Shown one piece after another: positions 54,611-63,132 of a stretch of 64,000 nt of DNA; within the stretch, counting starts at the first letter, position 1; each line of letters starts with the position of its first letter. The stretch comes from Euglena gracilis. Its lineage: Eukaryota; Euglenida; Euglenophyceae; Euglenales. The stretch lies in assembly GCA_039621445.1 (NCBI GenBank), contig CP154956.1, positions 43,114,437 through 43,178,436 of the forward strand, given 5' to 3'. The notes beneath the pieces are model-generated. The model was not told the origin of the DNA and did no database searches. It was given only the letters and a program-made list of their open reading frames with translations. A program made the position numbers and the translations under genes.

Positions 54611-55114
54611 GTGGACCCCCACTCCCTGGGGAATGCTTGGGACTTGGATTGGGGGAAATTCCAGAGCTGGGTCAACCCCCCCTGGGATGTCATCCCCAGA
54701 ACCCGGAGGAAAATCCAACAGGACCATGCCCTTTGCCTGGTTTGCCTGCCAGTGCGGAAAACACAACACTGGTGGAGAGTTCTGACTTCAATCCAGGTGG
54801 CCCCCCCGAAGCACAGGGACCTTGAGACACCTCGGGCTCCGCACACCTTGGGCGCCGCACTTTGCCATTGTGAGGCCGCCGGCGAAAAAGGTCACAATGT
54901 CTTTGTGCTTCGCCCTCGGCGTCCCTTCCTCCCTTGTCCCTTTCCTCGAGGGAGCACGATGCCAGGCCTTGCCGCCGGCGGTGCTGTTCGGATTGCGACG
55001 CGTAGGCGCTCTGCTTGCTGCCGCTCGCCGGAGTAGGCTGATGGTGTGGCTCCGACTTGGCTTTTTGCCCCTTGGAAGACCGGGGGGGGCGAAGCAAAAA
55101 AAATGCACCCCGAG
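54611..55114. other. spacer with DIRS end debris
   Basis: No gene. GTCTTTGTGCTTCGCCCTCG and GTCCCTTCCTCCC (about 54,898-54,935) resemble the right end of copies A and B, and CTCGGGCTCCGCACACC (about 54,830) resembles the left end. These look like remains of older elements. Confidence 0.5.
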
Positions 55115-55333
55115 CAGGGTTTTCTTAAGCCGGAGGGGACCCTATCCCCCGGTGGGGGCCCGGCAGCTCCGGCTCCGCAAAAGATCCAAGTGAGGTCCTG
55201 CCCTTCTTTCCGACTGTTGTCTTGTGCTCCGCCTTCGCTGTCCCGTCCTCCTGGATCATTCTTCACCGGAGCCCGAAGCCAGCCAGCAGCCCAAATTCGG
55301 GCTGGGAGCCCCCCCCCGGGGGGGTCGAGTGAA

Positions 55334-55455
55334 GACCATTCGGGCTCCGCACTGCGAGATGGTGAGGTCCTGCTTTCCTTGCCGGCTGTCTTGTTCTGGT
55401 GTGTTTGTGCGTGCGCGGGGGGTGCTTCTTACTGCTTTTTGTTGCCGGAGTTGGC
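55334..55455 (+). repeat. copy B left terminal repeat
   Basis: The outer 34 bp (55,334-55,367) are repeated in complement at 59,435-59,468. The inner 55,361-55,455 (GGTGAGGTCCTGCTTTCCTT to GGAGTTGGC) is complementary to 59,754-59,849 apart from a small indel in the T-run. Confidence 0.9.
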
Positions 55456-55610
55456 TGATTCTTAATTCTGCCCTTCGACCTCAAGGAGAAAGAATTTCAA
55501 CTCAACGAGTTCAACAACGTTCAACCACACCGACCAGTCAATACAGAGGAGGAAGAGCAATCTGGACGATATAGAAAAGCGGAGAAAGAAAATTTTGATT
55601 TCCATGAAAG

Positions 55611-58508
55611 ATGCCACATACCTGGTGTCCAGCGGCCCAGCAGAGCAAAAAGGAAGCCAGGAGAAGGCAGCTGAAGCTGGAAGAGACGGAGTCCCAGCTG
55701 AAGCCGGTGCAACCAACACAAACCGTCCAGCGACATCATCAGGAATTTCAAGGAAGAAACCTGGAATGGAGAAGAGTGGAGGAGCAGCAGGCGCTGGAGA
55801 CGATGACGGGGCAGCAGCAGAACACCAGTCCGTGGCCGTCGCAACCCCCCCTCCTCCCAATCTCCCAGAGAAATTTCGATTCCAACAGTTCAACGACGGC
55901 CATGGACCCTGGACAGTGGTGGCCAGTAAATCGAGGAAAAGAAATGGGGAGACAGGTCTGGCAGATTACCCCCCCTTTTTCTCATCACCACCCCCCACCC
56001 AGGGGGAATCAAGGGCATGGAGACCCTTGTCATCAAGGCTATGGCAGCCTTTATCATCAAGGGCATGGAGCCCAGCTGCAAGGCTATGGAAGCCAAAAGC
56101 TCAGGCTGAAAAGCCATTATATTCAAAATCAAGGGGCCAATGGTGGCCAGTGGAGGCATCAAGACCTCAAGGCCAGTGGAGGCCATTTCAACCATCCAAG
56201 CAAGCCCCACCCCCTTCAGGGGAAGGCCAATGGAGGCCATTATATCCAAGAGGCCAATGGAGGCCAGGGCCAAAGTATCAAGGCCAATGGAGGCCATTTC
56301 AACAAAAATCAAATGGCCATTGGAGGCCCATGCATTCAAGACCACAGCCCTTGGGGGGGAGGCCCAAGAATGGCTACACCAGGGCCCCCCCAGAAGATAA
56401 TCAGCCCACACCCCCCAGCTGTATATGTACCTCCCCACTGCAGACACAGACCTTCCCCCATTTTTCAAAAACAGGGGGAAAGCCTGTCTTTGAACAGCCC
56501 TATGGCAGGGCCAGAGGTGACCCCAGTGATGGGGCAACCAGAGAGGACCCCAGTGATGGGGCAGCCAGAGCTGATCCCAGTGATGGGGCAGCCAGGGGGA
56601 AGGACCCCAGTGATGGGGCCTGTGGAATCCCCAGATACATTACACCCAGGGGTACCCCCTTTCAGAGCCCTGCAGGCCAGTATCCCCCATTGGGAAAAGG
56701 CAGGAGCCAGCAGAGAGGTATTAAACCTGATAAGGGAAGGTGTTATGGCAGATCTTCCCCTCCCCCCTCAAATGTCCAAAAAAGTTCCATTCAAGACCCC
56801 CCAAGAAATAATGACTGCCCAAAAAATTCTGAGAGAATACGAATGTGCAGGGGCAACCAGACAAATCCCCCCAGAGGAGGCAAAACATTTTGTTCCTTAT
56901 TTTATCATTTCCAAAAAGGAAGGGGAAAAGACCAAAGAAAGACTGATATCAGATTGTCGACAGTTAAATCTCCATTTTACCCCACAGAAATTCAGATTGG
57001 AACATATGGGAAACATCTTCCCATATCTAAGAAAAGGTTGGTTCTGTGGAAAAATAGACCTGAAAGATGCATACTTCCACTTAAAACTGCACAGCAGTCT
57101 GGAGAAACATGTGTGCATGCAGGTGGGGGGGGAAACGTGGCAGTTTCAAGCTGCATGCTTTGGCATAAGCAGCCTGCCACAAAAGTTTATGACTCTCATG
57201 AGAGTCTGGGAAAGGAAATGGAGGAAGGAAGGAAAGGTAGTTTTCATCTACCTGGACGATATTTTGCTGTTAGCCCCCAGCACAAAGACAGCAGCCAAGC
57301 ATTTGGCAGATATGAAAAAAGATCTTTTACTGGCAGGTTTCAGAATAAACCTCCCCAAATCATGTCTAGAACCAACACAGGAAATAAAGCATTTGGGCCA
57401 GTGGATCAATTTGAAAAAAGGCCAGCTGGAAATTCCACAGGAAAAACTAAAATCCTTGAGAAAGGAGCTAGGCAAGGTGCTCACAGCACAAAAGATGAGC
57501 TGCAGAAAACTCAGTTCTATTGTGGGACAAGTCAGAAGCTATTTAGTTTCAATGCCTTTTCTCAGAATTCTGACAGATCAACTTTGCAAAATGGTGGATT
57601 TGCACACAAAGTGGGGTTGGGACCACACCCTGACCATTCCCCAGGGGGTCAAAGATCAAATTGTGGAGTTAAAAACGTTTTTGCAGCCAGGTGTGGGCAG
57701 AGCCTTTCAATCCCAGGCCTCTCAGGAACTGTTCTCAGACAGCAGCACCTGGCAATGGGGGGGGCTGGACAAAAAGTCTGGTCAAAAGGTCCAGGATTTC
57801 TGGAGGGACCTGCATGTCCTTCACATCAATCAAAAAGAATTGATGTCTGCAGTGGAAACTGTAAAGGCTTTGGCAAAACCAAAACAAACCATTGTTCTTC
57901 ATGTGGACAGCCAGGTGGCAGTCAGTTATTTGACAAAATGGGGAGGCAAAAAGCCATATTTAAATTCCATCCTAAAACCCCTTCTGTACCATTGCCAAGA
58001 AAGGCAAATCAACCTGCAGGTGGTTTGGGTTCCCACAAAAGAACAATTGGCAGACTCCCTGACCAGGGAGCAAAAAGATCCAGGGGATTATACCCTGAAC
58101 CTGACCATTTTTCACCTGATTCTGAAGTTTTTCAAAAACCAGATCACCCCAGAGGTGGACATGTTTTGCACCCCCAGCAACAAAAAATTCCCCAAGTTCA
58201 TTTGTCGATACCCCCACCAAGGGGCTTTGTTGGTGGATGCTCTGAAGGCAGATTTAAGGGGTCTCCCCCCAGTTTATGCCAACCCTCCCTGGAGCATCAT
58301 TCCCCAATGGGTTCAGAGATTAATGTTAAACCCAGACCTAATTTGTCTGTTGATTGTACCCCACTGGGCTTCGACATCATGGTGGCGCCAATTAATGTCA
58401 ATCAGGCAGCCAGGCAGCAAGGTTTTGCTAGTACCCCCCCAGTGGGGTCTGTTCACAACTGCTGGGGGGAGGAGATGCCCCCCCCAAGGTGGAATTTGGC
58501 CTGCTTGA
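55611..58508 (+). CDS. DIRS polyprotein: Gag-like, RT, RNase H, MTase-like
   Basis: 965 codons from ATG 55,611 to TAG 58,506. Residues 1-400 are low-complexity Gln/Gly/Pro-rich with ANGGH and PVMGQPE repeats, in the usual Gag position but without a recognisable zinc knuckle. RT spans about 420-640: FVPYFIISKKEGEKTKERLI, DLKDAYFHLKL (Asp near 483) and YLDDILLLAPS (547-550), so the catalytic Asp residues are present. RNase H about 700-830: SDSSTWQWGG (Asp 710), Glu in QKELMSAVE, and LHVDSQVAVSYL (Asp 766). The C-terminal part EVDMFCTPSNKKFPKFICRY to YANPPWSIIPQW (NPPW near 891) and LLIVPHWASTSWW matches the methyltransferase-like domain found after RNase H in DIRS elements. It copies the element RNA into DNA. 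A second frame is also open across the region. An upstream start cannot be excluded. Confidence 0.9.
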   Translation: MPHTWCPAAQQSKKEARRRQLKLEETESQLKPVQPTQTVQRHHQEFQGRNLEWRRVEEQQALETMTGQQQNTSPWPSQPPLLPISQRNFDSNSSTTAMDPGQWWPVNRGKEMGRQVWQITPPFSHHHPPPRGNQGHGDPCHQGYGSLYHQGHGAQLQGYGSQKLRLKSHYIQNQGANGGQWRHQDLKASGGHFNHPSKPHPLQGKANGGHYIQEANGGQGQSIKANGGHFNKNQMAIGGPCIQDHSPWGGGPRMATPGPPQKIISPHPPAVYVPPHCRHRPSPIFQKQGESLSLNSPMAGPEVTPVMGQPERTPVMGQPELIPVMGQPGGRTPVMGPVESPDTLHPGVPPFRALQASIPHWEKAGASREVLNLIREGVMADLPLPPQMSKKVPFKTPQEIMTAQKILREYECAGATRQIPPEEAKHFVPYFIISKKEGEKTKERLISDCRQLNLHFTPQKFRLEHMGNIFPYLRKGWFCGKIDLKDAYFHLKLHSSLEKHVCMQVGGETWQFQAACFGISSLPQKFMTLMRVWERKWRKEGKVVFIYLDDILLLAPSTKTAAKHLADMKKDLLLAGFRINLPKSCLEPTQEIKHLGQWINLKKGQLEIPQEKLKSLRKELGKVLTAQKMSCRKLSSIVGQVRSYLVSMPFLRILTDQLCKMVDLHTKWGWDHTLTIPQGVKDQIVELKTFLQPGVGRAFQSQASQELFSDSSTWQWGGLDKKSGQKVQDFWRDLHVLHINQKELMSAVETVKALAKPKQTIVLHVDSQVAVSYLTKWGGKKPYLNSILKPLLYHCQERQINLQVVWVPTKEQLADSLTREQKDPGDYTLNLTIFHLILKFFKNQITPEVDMFCTPSNKKFPKFICRYPHQGALLVDALKADLRGLPPVYANPPWSIIPQWVQRLMLNPDLICLLIVPHWASTSWWRQLMSIRQPGSKVLLVPPQWGLFTTAGGRRCPPQGGIWPA

Positions 58509-59781
58509 TTGTGTCAGGCAAATATTACAATCCCAGGAAGTTTCGATGTCCAGTATCGATACTTACATAAAAAATCTGGGAAATGTCAAAAGATATGACT
58601 CAGCCTTCAGGGCATTGGTGGGTCAATTATTGCACAAAGGGGTGCCTCTGCAGCAGTGCACTGTCCCCAAGATGGCTGAAGCCATCCTTGATCTTGCTGT
58701 TCATAGCATCAATACTGCACGAAATGCATATGCAGCAGCCTTATTACTCCCAGGGTTTGGGTCTTTGAGGTTCTCACCCCTTCTGGCTCCTTTGAAAAGG
58801 AAGTGGAATGCCAATGTCTGCAAGTATGCCCACTTTTGGGACCCCACTGATTTCCTAGAAAACATCATGAGGAATTCCACACCCCTCTCAGACCTATCTG
58901 TGAAAGAGCTCAGAAACAGACTCATCATCTGTTGGAGGCTTTTGGCCCTCCACAGGGGGGTTGATTTAGCCAGGACACAGCGAAAAATCAGTTTCGTGGG
59001 AGAAAAAATTTTCATTTTATTGCAAAGGAAAGGGTGGCAATTCCCAAAATGGGAAGAGATTTTGAATTTGCCACACACCCCCCTCATCAGCCCATGGCAT
59101 TTATTGAAAGAATATGTGGAAAGGACAGCCCACATGGTTGGGCACAAAAATAATTTGTTGTGGTCTTTGGATGGTAAAAGACCTTTGACATCAGAAAGGG
59201 TGAATTCCCTAACCAAAGAAATTCTGCAAGAGGGGGGGGTGGACACCACCCACTGGAAACCCCACAGCACCAGAGGGGCTGGGGTCTTATGGTGGAAAAA
59301 TGCTGGTTTGCAAGTGGAAGAAGTCCAGCAGCTGGGTCAGTGGAAAAATTTTGGTGCCTTCCAAGCTCATTATTTGAGACTTGGTGTCGTTTCAAAAATT
59401 CAAAAAATTATGGCCCAAAGGGGGGTGCACAGTACCTCACCATCTCGCAGTGCGGAGCCCGAATGGTCTCGGACTCCCACGACAGAGGAAGGGGGAGGAA
59501 GGGACCAAGAGGGCGAAGCACAAGAAGATGGTGAGCCCAACCCCCCCACCCAAAAAATCAGCAGAAAAAGAAAAACATCCCAACCAGAAAGGGGGCCCCC
59601 AACCAAGCAGCCCCAACCACCTACCCAGAAACACAGAAAGAGACCACCATCCCCATCAGGGGGGGGGCCCCCCACCAAGCGACCATGGGAGAGGGGGGGG
59701 GCGGGGCCACGGCGGTTCCACTTCGCCAAGGTGTCGGACGAGGCCTCATCATCGCCAACTCCGGCAACAAAGGCGCAGTAA
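58489..59781 (+). CDS. DIRS tyrosine recombinase
   Basis: 430-codon ORF overlapping the polyprotein by 20 bp in another frame. It opens at GTG 58,489, and the first in-frame ATG is codon 20 (58,546), so it may be made by frameshifting or from that ATG. An N-terminal SAM-like core-binding region (DTYIKNLGNVKRYDSAFRAL) is followed by the catalytic domain: Arg156 in LALHRGVDLART, His259 and Arg262 in WKPHSTRGAGVLW, and Tyr295 in FQAHYLRLG. These are the R-H-R-Y residues of tyrosine recombinases, which integrate the circular DIRS DNA without target duplication. The last 110 codons run through the internal complementary region and right repeat and are low-complexity. They may be a passenger tail. 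Differences from copy A are mainly conservative. Confidence 0.9.
   Translation: MEFGLLDCVRQILQSQEVSMSSIDTYIKNLGNVKRYDSAFRALVGQLLHKGVPLQQCTVPKMAEAILDLAVHSINTARNAYAAALLLPGFGSLRFSPLLAPLKRKWNANVCKYAHFWDPTDFLENIMRNSTPLSDLSVKELRNRLIICWRLLALHRGVDLARTQRKISFVGEKIFILLQRKGWQFPKWEEILNLPHTPLISPWHLLKEYVERTAHMVGHKNNLLWSLDGKRPLTSERVNSLTKEILQEGGVDTTHWKPHSTRGAGVLWWKNAGLQVEEVQQLGQWKNFGAFQAHYLRLGVVSKIQKIMAQRGVHSTSPSRSAEPEWSRTPTTEEGGGRDQEGEAQEDGEPNPPTQKISRKRKTSQPERGPPTKQPQPPTQKHRKRPPSPSGGGPPTKRPWERGGAGPRRFHFAKVSDEASSSPTPATKAQ
59435..59535 (+). repeat. copy B internal complementary region
   Basis: 59,435-59,468 is the exact complement of the left end (55,334-55,367). 59,469-59,535 is the exact complement of the right end (59,844-59,910). 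The two halves abut at AATGGTC|TCGGAC, which defines the junction of a circular intermediate (…GTCCGA joined to GACCATT…). Known role in DIRS elements: template that brings the two ends together. Confidence 0.95.
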
Positions 59782-59910
59782 GAAGCACCCCCCGCGCACG
59801 CACAAACACACCAGAACAAGACAGCCGGCAAGGAAAGCAGGACCTCACCATCTTCTTGTGCTTCGCCCTCTTGGTCCCTTCCTCCCCCTTCCTCTGTCGT
59901 GGGAGTCCGA
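59754..59910 (+). repeat. copy B right terminal repeat
   Basis: The inner part 59,754-59,849 is complementary to the left repeat. The outer 67 bp are specific to this end and mirrored perfectly in the internal complementary region. Confidence 0.92.
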
Positions 59911-60381
59911 ATAATAGGCTGGGTCCAGCCCGGCCTGCGGCCAGCCTTTCCCAGCCCTGTCCCGGCCGTTCCCAGCCCCGATCCAGCCTTGATCTGGCCC
60001 CATCCAACGAAATGTCGAGAATGGAAAAAATTCAGAAAATTTTATTTTTCATCGGCCCAGCCCCCCCCCCCCTTTTCCCCCGGGGGGTCCAGCCAGCAGC
60101 TCATTTCCAGCCAGCAGCCTTTTTGCCAGCCGGAGGCTGGACCCCGGGGGGTCCTTGAGAAAACCCCTGGCCCCGAGCCCAGCGTCGGGGTGGTGCTTTG
60201 ACTGCACCCACTCCAAAAGTCGACCAGGAGTCAGTGCGCGCGGAACAAAACAGTACAACGCAACACAAAAGCTGGAATATGGCAAAATAAAATGGACAGA
60301 CCACCTCGGGCCTCTCTAAGTAAATGCCGCTGGCCACAGCCCACCGGAAATATTGGCGACATTGGCTTTGCTGTGGGGGCC

Positions 60382-63132
60382 CTACCACACGTCCACTGGC
60401 GGGGCAAAAACGATCTCCTCGCCCTCCACCTCTCTCGGGCTCGACGCCCCTGCACGGACGATGGTGGTGGGAATGGGGGAGGAGAAAGTGGTCTCTCCCG
60501 GGTGTTTCCATGATGGCCCCAGTCTGCTTTGGCGGTGCGCAGGTCCTGGTGGCTGTGGGACCCCCCTTCCCCGGGGTGGCCAACTTGGCAGAGAAAAAAA
60601 TCGACTCGAATGGCTGGAATATTTTTGAAATTCTGACAAATCGACCAAAAAAAGACATCATTTTGAGATTTTGTTTGAGGTTGAGTTTCACTGAGTTCAC
60701 TTGAAAAAAAGTTCACGGTGCACTACCATTTTGTATGTCACCCAATTTTGTGGCCAATCCGCAAAACAGTTGGGGAGTGGAAACCCTTTCTGAGAAGGCC
60801 CACCATCACACGATGGTGTTTGGTAACCCTGCCCCCAAATGATGCCCCTCCAGGGTATCATTTTTTGCCCAAAATCCTGTCCCAAGGGGGGGGTATTATT
60901 TTGGGGGGGTAATGGCTCCTCCCAATTTTTTTTCAAAATCCCACAGGACCCAAAATAGCACCCAAAACCCCACTTTGGGGTCATTATTGTACTTTTCATG
61001 AAATTCGGCATTTTTGGAGGCAAGATGATTCAAAAAATGATTATTTTCGTAATTTATTGTCAGAAATTATAATTTCTACCTGCAATTTCAGGGCAAAGTC
61101 TGTGATGTCGGCCCGAAAACTTGGTGGGGGGGTCAGCAAAGTCAGACCACGAGGGGGGGGGGTATTATTGGGGGGTGTTATTGGGGGGAGGGACCACACA
61201 CCGTTCAGGCTGGAATAACCACCCCGCCCACCCAACACCCAGGAGACCATTGAAAAAACGGTGCCAGTGCGAATATCCTGCACATGATCCTGACCTTAAC
61301 CTTGTACTCCCATGGGCTTTGATCAAATGAGGGATTTACAATATGGGCTGAACATGTCACTGGTGTCCAGGACCATATTGTGACGGGAAATGGGTCGGAA
61401 GCACCGGATGTCACCCACTCAAAGGGACAAAACCACCTTCGTCGCTCCATGCGCCCGTCGCCGGCTGCCGCAGGCCAGTGAACCGCACAGCGGGGCCCGC
61501 GGGGTGCCGCCCGCCCTCCCCCTCCTCCCCCTCCACGTCGCACCACGCCGGAGGGGCGTCCCTCGCACCGCCCCTCCCTATGGCAGCGGCAGCACGGCCA
61601 AACTCCCCACTCCATGCCAATGGTGGTTGGGGGGGGGGGCGGTGGACGGCGGCCATGGCGTCGAGGACCAGCATGGCGATGTCGGAGTCGATGACGTTGT
61701 TGTCGACGTGGATGGTGACGTTGGTGGGCATCTTCCTGTGGCAACAATCCACCAGAACGTAGGTGGGTGGGTGGGAGGGTGTGGGTGAGTGTGGGCGGTC
61801 GGTTTGTGTCCGCACACGCGCGTGCGTGTGTTGTTGTGTGGAGGTGTGGGGGTGCTGGGGGGGGTGTACAGACCAGGGCGTCAACGTGCCCCCCTGAAAA
61901 TCCCCCTTCAGGGGTGACTTTTCCGTTTGCAAAAAGCCTCGAAACGGCGGAGAACTCCTTCCACTTCCTCCGGGACCAAAAAGGGTGGTGAAAAACCATC
62001 ACATCAGCCAGGGGTGGTGATCCTTCGGGTTGATGAAATTCCGACTTTTTTTCCCCATTGTGGAAGCCTTGAACCACCGATTTTGCGTATGCTGGCTGTG
62101 CACACTGGCTCATCAGGTACAAAGAAGCGCGCCGAAATGGTCGAATATTTCACCCCCCTCACCCAAAAGATCCCAAAAAACGCGGCCCTGGGCACTGAGC
62201 ATTTGCCCCCCCCCCTCAAAGCACTCACCTGTAGGCGGCCAACAGTGCCAGGGAGAGGCACGCGAAGCCCTGGGCGGACAGCCGGTTCCCCGAGACGTCC
62301 ACCACCCGCGGCAGGGGCCGCAGGCGCCCCAGGAGGTACGCGAGGTGCCCCGCCCCCGCGTCGCTCACGGCGTTGTGCCGCACGTCGAGGTGGGCGATGG
62401 GGGCAGGCGATGGGGAACGCCAACGAGGCAGGAGGCGGGGGGGGGGTAATTAGGAATGGCCGGTAATTAATTGATTGATTAATTAATTATTGGACGGCAA
62501 TTAGGAATGGCCACCCATGCCTCCGCCTGGACGTGGAGCTGCGGGTGCTTGGTGCAGCCGGCGACGACGGCGGCCACGACCCGCTCCACCTCCGCGTCGC
62601 CGAGGTCCTGGCCGGAGAGGTCGAGGGTCACCTGCCGGGCAGGACTGATGAGGCGTACGAGGGGGAGAGGGGAAGACAAAGTATTGGGGGGCTGGGCAGC
62701 CCCCAAGCAATTGAAGAACACATCACGTCAAAATGGTCCCTGAGGTCCGAAAACCAGCAATGGGCTGCTGCCTTCACAATACCTCTTCCACCTCGTCACT
62801 GGCTCCACAGCCGTGCAACCCCCCCCCCCCCGGGAACTCCTGCCGGAGCGGTTCTCCGGGTCGAACTCACCCCCAGCGCCTTCTCAATCTGCAGCGTACC
62901 AGCGAGCACCATCGGGCATTGCAATCCCACCAGCGGCCAGGGAACCGCCAGAAAGACGCATTTCTCAGCGTTATCGCCCCCCCCCCCACCGCAGCGGCCA
63001 ACCCGACGCCCTCCATCTGACGGTCCCCCGCCCCACAGCCCACGGCCTCATCCAGCCCGGCCGCTGCGCTCCGGCGGGCAGGGCGGCCAGCGCGGCGGCG
63101 ACAGACGCGGCCGACGGGGGCCGCAGCGTCAC
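60382..63132 (-). CDS. leucine-rich-repeat protein gene (RNI-like), minus strand
   Basis: Minus-strand exons, 5' to 3': 63,132 downward, VTLRPPSAASVAAALAALPA; 62,631-62,515 after GGCAG, VTLDLSGQDLGDAEVERVVA and AVVAGCTKHPQL; about 62,430-62,229, IAHLDVRHNAVSDAGAGHLA, YLLGRLRPLPRVVDVSGNRL and SAQGFACLSLALLAAY with a perfect GTGAGT donor; 61,735 downward after CCACAG, RKMPTNVTIHVDNNVIDSDI and AMLVLDAMAAVH; 61,561-61,437, WCDVEGEEGEGGRHP to GAWSDEGG; and 60,449-60,382, ASSPREVEGEEIVFAPPVDV then stop. Phases agree for TAC AG|G AAG and GAA G|GG GCG. LDVRHNAVSDAGA and VDVSGNRLSAQG are leucine-rich repeats of the ribonuclease-inhibitor type, a protein-binding scaffold. The 5' end, the first-exon link and one acceptor (see findings) are unresolved. 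Confidence 0.65.
60828..61196. repeat. interspersed repeat, copy shared with 0.91-1.31 kb
   Basis: Collinear with 912-1,308 in the same orientation: GGGGGGGTATTATTTTGG, CCACAGGACCCAAAATAGC, TTTCATGAAATTCGGC, TTTTCGTAATTTATTG, ATGTCGGCCCGAAAAC and a final GGGGGGGTATTATTGGGG. It lies in the last intron of the minus-strand LRR gene, if the terminal exon at 60.38 kb belongs to it. Confidence 0.6.
61760..61870. repeat. GTGGGTGGG/GTGTG simple-sequence stretch
   Basis: GGGTGGGTGGGAGGGTGTGGG and TGTGTTGTTGTGTGGAGGTGT words, low complexity, intronic to the LRR gene. Confidence 0.6.

Larger units (their letters stand above)
55334..59910 (+). mobile_element. DIRS-like retrotransposon copy B, apparently intact
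   Basis: 4,577 bp from GACCATTCGGGCTCC to GTGGGAGTCCGA. It contains a 965-codon polyprotein ORF, an overlapping 430-codon tyrosine recombinase ORF, inverted terminal repeats, and a 101-bp internal complementary region that is a perfect mirror of the joined ends. There is no long terminal repeat, integrase or visible target duplication. This is the DIRS order: Gag-like, RT, RNase H, methyltransferase-like, tyrosine recombinase. The perfect match of ends and internal region and the open frames suggest recent transposition. Confidence 0.93.
55115..60169. mobile_element. hAT-like MITE split by DIRS copy B
   Basis: The left end CAGGGTTTTCTTAAG at 55,115 and the right end CTTGAGAAAACCCCTG ending at 60,169 are complementary, and the flanks ACCCCGAG (55,107-55,114) and GCCCCGAG (60,170-60,177) match 7 of 8. 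Removing copy B (55,334-59,910) leaves an element of about 478 bp with C/G runs and CAGCCAGCAG words. The left part also holds GTGAGGTCCTGCCCTTC, similar to the DIRS terminal repeat. Confidence 0.6.
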
